DNA from: Zygnema cylindricum
Taxonomy: Eukaryota; Streptophyta; Zygnematophyceae; Zygnematales; Zygnemataceae
Length of the DNA: 30,411 nt
Reading direction: 5' to 3'
NCBI GenBank assembly: GCA_037447655.1
Contig: JBBHKE010003283.1
Location: forward strand, 311,628 to 342,038
The notes beneath the pieces are model-generated. The model was not told the origin of the DNA and made no database searches. It worked only from the letters and a program-made list of their open reading frames with translations. Of the stretch, positions 9,988-17,699 are shown one piece after another. The stretch's first letter is position 1. Each line of letters starts with the position of its first letter. Made by a program: the position numbers and the translations under genes.

Positions 9988-11870
9988 CTAGTCAATCTTT
10001 AATTTCAGACTGCACTTCTCCCTGCAAAAAATTAGCTTAGGGGAAGGAACAGGTTTGGTCATCATATCTGCTACCATCTCACTATCTGGTCTGTACTCTA
10101 AACTAGTTATTTTGTTTTCTACTTTCTCTCTAACAAAGCTGAGTCTGATGTCCATGTGTTTGGCTTTAAAATGATGTTTAGGATTGGCAGAAATAGCAAT
10201 TGCTGCCTGATTATCATAAAAACTTTTCTGCACACCACTCTTAAGGTGACCAAGCTCATCAATCAAAGACTTGACCCACATCAATTATTTTACAGCCGAG
10301 CAAGAGGCCATATACTCAGCCTCCATGGTGGATTGAGCAATAACTCTTTGCTGTTTGCTACTCCAACAGCAAGCCCCATCACCCACATATAATACATATC
10401 CAGAAGTGCATCTCCTCATCGGAGCATCACCATAACTGGCATCACTCCAAGTAGTGATGTCTGTATTCTCCCCACCCAAATGCAACCATATATCCCTAGT
10501 TCCTATCAAATATCTAAGGACTCTCTTAGCTGCCTCCCAATCCTTCTTAGTGGGAGCATTTAGACTTCTACTCAGCACTCCTACTGCTGCAGCTAAATCC
10601 GGCCGGGTACAATTCATAAAATAGATTAGATTTCCCACTACTTGCCTGTAAAGAATAGTCTGCATGAACTTCTATTCTTCAGGAAATAATTCCTCGTCTA
10701 AGACTATGACTCCTTCTTCCTCACTTCCCTTCTTAAACTCCATTGGAGTTGTACAACTATTAGCTTTATCCAATTGAAATTTTTCAAGCATGTTCCCTAT
10801 TGCTTCCTTTTGAGTGAGTCTTATAATTTTCCTTTTTCGGTCTCTCTCTACTTGAATTCCCAAAATATATTTTGCTTCTCCCATATCTTTCATTTCAAAT
10901 CTCCGTTTAAGATCGGTTTTCAATTAATTAATTTTTTCTATTGATTTACTTAAAACAAGCAAATCATCAACATAAATTGCAATAAATAAAAAACCTTCCT
11001 CATCTTCGAAAATATAGATTGAGTGATCTGAGCTGATTCGAATATATCCCAGACCGGTAAGAAACACATCAAGCTTGTTATTCCATCGTCGAGGCGCCTG
11101 TTTCAAACCATAAAGAGTTTTAATCAGCCTGCATACCTTACTCTCCTCTCCTTCCTCCACAAATCATTCGGGTTGTCGCATGAAGATCTCCTCTTCCAAT
11201 TCTCCATGCAAAAAGGCTTTCTTGATGTCCATCTGATGCACTTCCATGTCTTCCGCTGCTGCTAAACTGAGAAGTATGCGGACGGAGGGAAATCTGACCA
11301 CCGGGGCAAAGGTTTCCTCGTAGTCAATTCCTCTTTTTGTGTAAATCCCTTTGCCACTAATCGGGCCTTGTAGAGCTCGATTGTGTTATCTGGGTTCAGT
11401 TTTAATTTGAAAACCCACTTACAACCGATTGGTTTTCGGTTAGGTGGACAATCCACCAGCTCCCAAGTATCGGCTGCCATAATAGAGGCCATCTCCTCAT
11501 TGATGGCTATCTTCCACCAGTTTCTTTCTGGACAAGTCATCGCCTCTCCATAAGTTTGAGGTTCATCTTGATGAGATAGTTTAGTTACCTTGTTATTAAC
11601 CTATTTTTCTTACAATCTTTTGCTACTTCTCCTTCCCCCCTCAAAATCTGAGGCCGGAATAGATTGTTCTCGTGGATTCTTTCGAACAAACTCGGCTTCT
11701 CCCTTATCCCTTGATTCCGAATCAATTTCCACCGGGTCTTCCGCTTCAGGTAGAGTTGTCACTAGAGTTTCCACAGCCGAGTTCTTTTCGGTCTGATTTG
11801 TATCTGCAAGAATGTCATCTTCTCTAAAACCCGGATAGTTAGGGAGCTCAAAGTCATCGGAATATTCTCA
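9988..11870 (-). pseudogene. Reverse transcriptase and RNase H of Element 4
   Basis: Copia pol C-terminal half. The RT begins around 11540 (ERNWWKIAINEEMASI, then GCKWVFKLKLNPDNTIE and YKARLVAKGFTQK), breaks frame near 11310, and continues with KKAFLHGELEEEIFMRQPE, LYGLKQAPRRWNNKLD and the catalytic YVDD at 10963-10974. The connection domain holds KYILGIQVERDRKRKI. RNase H shows all three acidic positions in family context: WSDASYGD, MEAEYMASC and YDNQAA. The product would copy the RNA genome into DNA and degrade the template. In-frame stops lie near 11164, 10922, 10673 and 10285. The frame ends at 9988-9990 against the polypurine tract. The segment 11541-11870 is a poorly conserved linker to integrase. 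Confidence 0.9.
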
Positions 11871-12050
11871 CTCAAATCTGATTTTTACTGACTTTGTATA
11901 TTTGAAGGGATCCACAGACTTTCCTTCATCCATAACTACTAGATGTTTTACTAAGATTATATCTTCCTTTTTTAGATCATAAACTCTATACCCTTTAACA
12001 TCCTCATCATATCCTTATAAGTATCCCGGTTTTCCTTTAGGATCTAGCTT
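11871..12050 (-). other. Degenerate integrase-RT linker of Element 4
   Basis: Coding flavour on the minus strand (the C-terminal integrase region, with traces such as a YDEDVKGYRVYDLKK-like run near 11965-12005) but broken by stops. No independent gene. Confidence 0.5.
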
Positions 12051-12860
12051 CTAATTAGACCGATCTGTATCTAGACTGAATACTTGACTGCCGAAAACCT
12101 TTAAGTGAGATAAGTCTAGTTTCCGGCCTGTCCATCTCTCATAAGGTGTTTGATCTTTTATAGTTGAAGTAAGAACACTATTTTTGAGGTAATTAGCACA
12201 GTTTATTGCTTCTGCCCAAAACCTTCTTCCTATCTTCTTATCCGACAACATACTTCTAGCACTATCACTTAGTGTTCTATTTAACATTTCTGCTACCCCA
12301 TTCTGTTCCGGGTTTTCTGGAACTGTCTTTTGGTGTTGGACCCCATCCTCCCTCAGAAAATCCTCAAACTGGTTAGAAGTATACTCTCCACCATTGTCAC
12401 TACTAACTCTCTTGATTGGATTTTCATGGAGTTTTTCGCTCCATGCTTTATATTGTCTAAAACAATCCTGAGCTTTGACTTGTTTTTCAAAAAATACACC
12501 ATTGAATACCAAGACAATCATCAGTGAAAGTCATCATAAATCTCTTCCCCCCAGTTAGGGCACTTCAGCCGGTACCCAAATATCTATGTGTACTAGATGC
12601 AGAGTTTTTTTCTCCCTTATAGGTGGCTGTTTTAGGAAAGGGCAATTTGTGTGTTTTACCTTGAGCACATCCACTACAATCACTTATATTATCACTCTCA
12701 CTAAACTGAATCCCTTCCACCACTCCCATCTTTTTCATCTCTCTTAACTTATCTTAATTCACATGCCCAAGCCTCTTATGCCACATCATAAACTCATGAA
12801 CACCAGCATAATAAAGTTTCTTCGTTTCATAACTTAAAATAAGCCTAAACATCCGATGGC
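12051..12860 (-). pseudogene. Integrase of Element 4
   Basis: Read leftwards: the N-terminal zinc-binding region shows MWHKRLGHVN (about 12764-12790) and CSGCAQGK (about 12655-12680). The catalytic core keeps the second aspartate in SSDNGGEYTS (Asp codon 12396-12398) and the glutamate in NGVAEMLNRTL (Glu codon 12288-12290). The first aspartate is visible as HIDIW near 12575, but in a different frame, with frameshifts near 12530-12600. The C-terminal part reads TPYERWTGRKLDLSHLKVFGS, typical of copia. Integrase would insert the DNA copy with a 5-bp stagger, which matches the observed GTTAA duplication. Confidence 0.88.
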
Positions 12861-12869
12861 TTCCTTTCT

Positions 12870-13394
12870 CGAAATGAAATACACATCCTCCTCAAAACTA
12901 GCAGTAAAGACTCCTTCCCTAGTGCTAATAAAAAAACCCTTATCATCTTATACCGATGTAGAGATGAGGTTTTTGTTCAGCCCCGAAATAAACAATACAT
13001 CGGAGAATGTTACTATGGATGTCTTTCCTTCTACTAACACTTTCAGATCTACCGATCCTACAAGAGTAGTGGTGACTATCCTCCCATCCTCGTACTCTAT
13101 ACCTACGGTGGGAATATTTCTTATCTTAGTGAACAGGTGCCTATCCTTACACATGTGCATGGAGGCACCTGAATATACAATCCAGCCTTCTTCACCTTTC
13201 AATCCACCGTAAGCACATTTTTGCCTTCGTGGAATTTTGACCTCGTTTTTTGCCTCCAACTCCTCATCCAAAAGGAGCTCATCGTCCTCGTCCTCGGATT
13301 TCGCCTCATGTAACTTTGTCACAAGGGCCTTTTTCTTTCCTCTCGGGGTACCACCAATCTGCCCCTCGTTTAACCGAAGCTCAGTTAGCTTAGT
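12870..13394 (-). pseudogene. Protease of Element 4, active-site Asp lost
   Basis: In the frame that also carries the zinc knuckle, the active-site block reads GWIVYSGASMHMCKD. Copia proteases have D-S-G-A here; the Asp is replaced by Tyr (codon at 13173-13175), so the enzyme would be inactive. Downstream family landmarks are intact: a glycine-rich flap region and the LKNLISTS-like end (NKNLISTSV near 12948). An acidic linker (SEDEDDELLLDEELEAKNE) separates it from the knuckle. Confidence 0.85.
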
Positions 13395-14333
13395 GCACTT
13401 TGCCATATAGTGCCCAAGTTTCTTACAAAAATGACATAAACCTTTGGGAGCCCTTGGTGTGAACTCGTCGGTCTGACTTTTCTGCTCCCTCCCGCCATAG
13501 TTTCCGACCGGTTTCTGGTAATCCTTGTTCCTCCAATTGGTTTCAATTGCCAAGGCTTGGCCACTTTTTCCTCCCTTTTCGATCTCAGTCGTATTCTCCC
13601 GAACAAGAATCATTCCTACCACTGAGTTCCATATCCACCTTGAGTCCGGCAAGTCCTGCACAGGGTTCACTATGTTCTCGAACTTATCGAGTAACTACAT
13701 GAGTAAACAGTTAACCTTTTCTTTTTCACTAAAATCTTTTACCGCACTCTCTAGCTCCATGAGGAGTGTAGCAAGCTCATTGCAAAAATCCAACATCTTC
13801 CCCCTTTTGTATACAAACTCTTTAACTTTCTGATCAGCCAACTGTTGTTGCTAAATTGTTCCATTTTGGTACATCTCTATGAAAGCCATCCAAAGATCAA
13901 ATGCCTTTTCTACTTGCAAATGAGGACATGCAAGTCCTTGAGTGAGATGGCGTAGGATGTATGACTTTGCGGCCATATTGTTGAAGTCCCACGTTTCAGT
14001 ATCATTCTCCTCGTTCCTCGGAATAGGTGACATGAATGCCGAACCAGTTGCTATTGGTTGGTTGTCTCCTTCTCCTTTCCTTTGTCCACCACCTCTCCTT
14101 CTTTTGTTTCCTCAGTTGAAGGTGGATCCTCTTTCCTGGTGAATCTGGTTCCTCCAAACCCTGGAGGAATTCCAAGACTTGATGGACGCCCCAACCGTCC
14201 ACTCACTATCCCCCAAAACCTTTTTTTCGCATAAAGATCCTATCATTATACTTTCCTAGTATATGAAGCCAGTTCCATTAAAGATTGGTACCCTAGAGGG
14301 TGGGCCCATAACCTGAAACTCTGAGACCTCCAT
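13395..14333 (-). pseudogene. Gag of Element 4, starting inside the LTR
   Basis: The reading frame opens with ATG at 14331-14333, inside the 5' LTR and nine bases after an in-frame TGA, and reads MEVSEFQVMGPPSRVPIFNG. A second ATG at 14307-14309 lies inside the primer-binding site. The same frame continues through FNGTGFIY(stop)ESI, then from 14033 to 13851 (ETWDFNNMAAKSYILRHL, EKAFDLWMAF), which shows the start region is in frame with Gag. A CCHC knuckle, CHFCKKLGHYMAKC, lies at 13395-13436. Two in-frame stops precede 14033, others fall near 13850 and 13695. Either ATG could serve; nothing in the sequence decides. Confidence 0.8.
14299..14313 (-). other. Primer-binding site, complementary to the anticodon arm of initiator tRNA-Met
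   Basis: Directly next to the 5' LTR end the minus strand reads GGTTATGGGCCCACC. Its complement, GGTGGGCCCATAACC, equals 15 bases of plant initiator tRNA-Met as I remember it, from about position 26 to 40, including the CAU anticodon. The usual plant site would be complementary to the tRNA 3' end (TGGTATCAGAGC), which is absent here. Drosophila copia is known to use a 5' half of this tRNA in the same way. The site is also Gag coding sequence. Confidence 0.75.
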
Positions 14334-15374
14334 AAGTCCTCAGAGTAGACAGCTTCCAAGAAGCCTCTAGGATTATCCTGACTCCTTTGTGTTTCAGCAA
14401 GAATAACTGCCACCTTGGCGGACAAAAAACCCTAACCACCTGCACCTATATGAAGGCAAGACTCCCCTGAGTCGATAGCAAAAATAATCTCTAAATTTCC
14501 TCCCTTGAGCAGTAAGTTATGGAGGGTCAAAGTTGACCTTTTGTACAGAAGCTCTTTGGGAGAGAGGTTCCTATCTCCTAATTTTTCTAAGTCCTATCTC
14601 TCTCACAGACTCTATCTACTGATGTACGGAACTAATCAAAATACAGTTCCGTACGCAAAAGTACAGCTGCTGGTGTACTTCATGTACGGACATTGTACGA
14701 CATGGCCTAAATGTCGACACATAAAATATCCGGATTCGATGCCATAATCTCCGGAGATTCCACGATCCAATGTAATTTCGCCACGTGTCATCCGATGTGG
14801 CAATGGCCACAAACCGCCAAAATCTTCTTCCGCGATCTCGGCGCTAATTTCGGCCGTCCGATTAAATCATGATTTAATCGTAGCCGTAATAAATACTTGC
14901 GCGACATTTGTTTCAATTAAGAGATAAATGCGCGGTATTGATTTTCTTTTTGTACCGTAATCTATACTTTCCACATTACCGGATCTATGTATCGCGTAAT
15001 AAATTAGAGTTAAATGATTAATCCTACGTATACATGTTAAAATAAATATCAAACTATACACTACGTAGCACTACTCCTAGACTTCACCCCTAAGGCTACC
15101 GGCTATCTGCTGTCTATCGGCCGGTAGGTACAGGGATCAAATCCTGCGGCCGGCACATATATTTTAGATAAATATAAACCCTTTAACTTATTTAAATTTC
15201 TCGTAAACCTCTGGATAGCCTAGGTAGCCATGGCTCTAGCTCCCTCTCCAATTTCTCAGTATATGCGACAAGTTTGAGAGTTTGGAGAGAGAAGTTGAGG
15301 TAGACTCCCTCGGCTTCTTTCTATATTTCTATTTAGACCAAGAAAATACTAAAAATGTACCATTAATTTCTACA
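14314..15374 (-). repeat. Element 4 5' LTR (right copy), 1061 bp
   Basis: Partner of the left LTR with the same TGAAACTCTG start and TTCTACA end on the plus strand. It contains the GTAC cluster (14624-14698), the T-arm-like hairpin (15118-15154) and the first codons of gag on its inner edge. Confidence 0.95.
14624..14698. promoter_or_regulatory. Cluster of six GTAC motifs in the right LTR
   Basis: GTAC at 14624, 14651, 14661, 14675, 14684 and 14695. The first two are arms of a 9-bp inverted repeat GTACGGAAC/GTTCCGTAC. The same six sites are present in the left LTR. Confidence 0.45.
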
Positions 15375-15379
15375 GTTAA
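15375..15379. repeat. Target site duplication GTTAA, right copy
   Basis: GTTAA directly after the CA end of the right LTR. It confirms that this LTR pair belongs to one integration event. Confidence 0.9.
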
Positions 15380-15672
15380 AGCTGATTCTCCACCTGTTCT
15401 TTACCAAAGGTAACCACTTCTAATGATTGAACCGCTAATTCCTCCTCACCAAAGATCACTGAAGAGAAATCGGACGACTCTTCGACTCCTCTCACCACTA
15501 AGGTGAATTCTCATCGACATCGGATCTGCCCATCCCACCTTCTCGGCCTTCCGCCATGTTAGTGGATCTTCTCATCCCACACTCTATAGAGTTAGTTCGC
15601 ACTTAGGCTAACTCCCACCGAATTTCGGATGAAGAACTCATTTCGGCATTAGGATCTAAGATCACCGGCAGG
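15380..15672 (+). other. Degenerate gag-protease linker of Element 3, right of the insertion
   Basis: Continuation of the Element 3 linker after Element 4. The frame is broken by several stops and no domain is visible. Coding becomes clear at 15673. Confidence 0.5.
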
Positions 15673-16334
15673 GTGACATCCACAGATGCTTTTGGAGCAC
15701 CCATTTTATCTACCCATGCCAGTTTTGGTAGCTTGGCTAAGGTTCCAATTGCCGATAGGGATTACTCTTCTTTGGCTGTTATGTATATTGGTAGCTCTAC
15801 CGCACCCTTTAAGATTAATGGTTTCGTTGGTTTCTTCCAAATCGTGGTTGATACTGGGGCACTTCCTCACCTTATATCTACTAGTGTTTTGGAGAAATTG
15901 CCACCCGCTTGTAGGCCAAGAGTATTTTCCAGTAAGGTGTGCCTAAGCACTGTTAGTGGTAGTAATCAACCACTGTTTGGTATGGTGAAAGGCATGGACA
16001 TCGAATTTGGGGATGATGCAGGTCGGAAGATTTCTATTTGTCTGCCTTTTTTGTGGTGGAGGGCAATCAGTTTGAAATTTTATTGGGAACCCATACGTGG
16101 TCACGATTGCGAGCCTTGGTCGAATTTTGGAGCGAGCAAATCTGTATTCGGGATTTGTCAACTTCACTCGCTCGCCGCGTTTTTGTCCCTCTCACTTTAT
16201 GGGGACGTCATCATTCACACGAAACGGCGGCAGGCTGCTACCCCGTGTACACTAGCAATGTTCCCTCCATTCATCCTTCTAAATTTTCCGTGGAATCGGA
16301 GGATGAATCTATTGACATTGCACCGCTTATATAG
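15673..16334 (+). pseudogene. Aspartic protease of Element 3
   Basis: The frame from 15673 shows the retroviral-type protease core: FQIVVDTGALPHLIS with the catalytic DTG at 15850-15858. The second half, FEILLGTHTWSRLRAL, matches the conserved hydrophobic-Gly flap end of gypsy proteases (usual form ILLGRPWL) but is in the next frame back, reached near 16047-16053 at a run of six T. The second frame runs to a TAG at 16332-16334 and then continues in frame into the methyltransferase. The enzyme would cut the polyprotein. The frame change is either a one-base indel or a -1 slip. Confidence 0.8.
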
Positions 16335-17699
16335 CAATTCCCGATCTCCGTTGAGTGGGAGGAATCCCACAAACGGAGATTGGAGGTAGCGGCTTCTTTG
16401 AGACGAGGTCACGAAAAGGTGTTCCAGGTTTTGATAGACGAAGAGACATTGCCGGGTACGTTAAAGGAATCTAAAAGAGGGACCAAATTTCGACATTTGG
16501 TTCAGGGCCAGATTTTGACGCCACTTCCTCGAGAGGTGGTTGATTTGACACCGGAGCCGGCAGGGTTAATGGTGGTCTCCTTATTTTCTGGTATCAGTAC
16601 GGATTTAGAAGCTTTATTGATGAACGACCACCAGATTAGAAGTTATTTGGCTGTGGAAATTTCATCTTCAGCTCAGGCAGCGAGTGAATTTCGATTGTTA
16701 GAGCTTCACCGATTGTACCCTCTCCAATTACCGGTATCTGCTATTTCACAATCTCATCATCGACTCCCACAAAATGTTGACTTAATTACTTCAGAAGATA
16801 TCCAAGATTTGGGGGGGGTAGATTTAGTGATAGCTGGTTGGCCTTGTCAAGGATATTGTCAGGCAGGGAAAGGAAGGGGAAATAGTGACACTCGGAGTCG
16901 TTTATTCTATCAGATGGTTTTTATCCTCAACCTTTTGCAATTACATCAGCATAAGCCGTTGGGATATTTGTTGGAAAATGTCTTCCCTGGTGCGGATCAA
17001 CGTAGTAAGGTAGTTACTGCTTGGCAGGAGACAATTCACTATTTGGGGGAACCTTTAGTATTTGATGCAGCTCAGATGGGGTCTCGTGCTTTCCGTCTTC
17101 GCTCATATTGGACTAATCTTGCTCCTCTTCCACTATTAAAGGCCGCCGTGGGATTACAAAAGCGTCCGCCAAACCTCACCGTCGATCAGATTTTAGACAA
17201 AGGCCGTACAGCTACTCCTGTCACATCTACATCTCGACAACTATTTTTTGACTGCAACAAATCTGGTCAACCGAGAACTGCACTCCCCACTTTGGTTTCA
17301 TTTCCCCAAAGCCATGTTTATCGCTTAGGTTCCCCTGGCATGATCGTTGACACTAATAGAATGAAATGGGGGGTGCCCAATATTAATGAACGAGAACGAG
17401 CCATGGGTTTTTGCACCAATACTACTGCCGCTCTTAATCTCTCCCTTGACACGCGTTGCCGTTTGATTGTTCAAGCTATGGATTTATACGCATTACAGTG
17501 GTTAGTTGGTCTTACACTATCTCATGGTCCTTTGCATTCTCACCAGCATCGCACTTTGTTTTTACAAGCTCCAGCTCGCCTGACTATGCAAGCCACACTA
17601 CCGCTTGAAGGGGGGAGAGATAGAAAAATTCATCAAAAGATCCAACAGCAAAAAAACCAAAGTGGGGGGACCAAAAGAACGAGAGAAGCAAGTGCATAA
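16335..17699 (+). CDS. C5-cytosine DNA methyltransferase domain of Element 3
   Basis: A frame of 455 codons that is open from 16335 (after a TAG at 16332-16334) to the stop at 17697-17699, part of a polyprotein; no own start is evident. Counting residues from 16380: motif I VVSLFSGIST (65-74, AdoMet binding), AVE (91-93, motif II), VDLVIAGWPCQGYCQAGKG (147-165) with the catalytic Cys156 at 16845-16847, DTRSRLF (170-176), motif VI LLENV (197-201), motif VIII-like SRAFRLRSYWTNL (235-247), a short target-recognition-like part with RTALPTLVSFPQSH (299-312), motif IX-like ERERAMGF (337-344), and a divergent motif X (RLIVQAMDLYAL, 361-372; usual GNAV lost). Motif order is canonical, so it is not a DRM-type permuted enzyme; YWTNL and SRLF resemble the DNMT3 group. 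It should methylate cytosine in DNA, but activity is inference. Confidence 0.88.
   Translation, partial: QFPISVEWEESHKRRLEVAASLRRGHEKVFQVLIDEETLPGTLKESKRGTKFRHLVQGQILTPLPREVVDLTPEPAGLMVVSLFSGISTDLEALLMNDHQIRSYLAVEISSSAQAASEFRLLELHRLYPLQLPVSAISQSHHRLPQNVDLITSEDIQDLGGVDLVIAGWPCQGYCQAGKGRGNSDTRSRLFYQMVFILNLLQLHQHKPLGYLLENVFPGADQRSKVVTAWQETIHYLGEPLVFDAAQMGSRAFRLRSYWTNLAPLPLLKAAVGLQKRPPNLTVDQILDKGRTATPVTSTSRQLFFDCNKSGQPRTALPTLVSFPQSHVYRLGSPGMIVDTNRMKWGVPNINERERAMGFCTNTTAALNLSLDTRCRLIVQAMDLYALQWLVGLTLSHGPLHSHQHRTLFLQAPARLTMQATLPLEGGRDRKIHQKIQQQKNQSGGTKRTREASA

Larger units (their letters stand above)
8907..15379 (-). mobile_element. Element 4: complete two-LTR Ty1/copia element nested in Element 3
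   Basis: Two direct LTRs (8912-9974 and 14314-15374) flank a 4339-bp internal part read right to left: gag, protease, integrase, RT, RNase H, the copia order. The element is bordered by a perfect 5-bp duplication GTTAA at 8907-8911 and 15375-15379. LTRs have the TG...CA ends. In the first 345 or so positions the LTR pair differs at about one base in ten by my hand count, mostly transitions, so the insertion is old. There is no untranslated leader at either end: the gag frame begins inside the 5' LTR and the pol stop abuts the polypurine tract. Stops, frameshifts and a lost protease aspartate show it is dead. Confidence 0.95.

Noticed and set aside
17651-17657. A AAA AAC, a classic -1 slippery heptamer, near the end of the methyltransferase frame
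   Set aside because: A -1 shift here runs into a stop within about 16 codons, and the RT continues in the +1 frame instead. It does not connect methyltransferase to RT.
16335-17699. Origin of the methyltransferase from a plant DRM gene
   Set aside because: DRM enzymes have a permuted motif order (VI-X before I-V). Here motif I comes first, so a DRM source is unlikely. CMT-type BAH or chromodomain parts are also absent.
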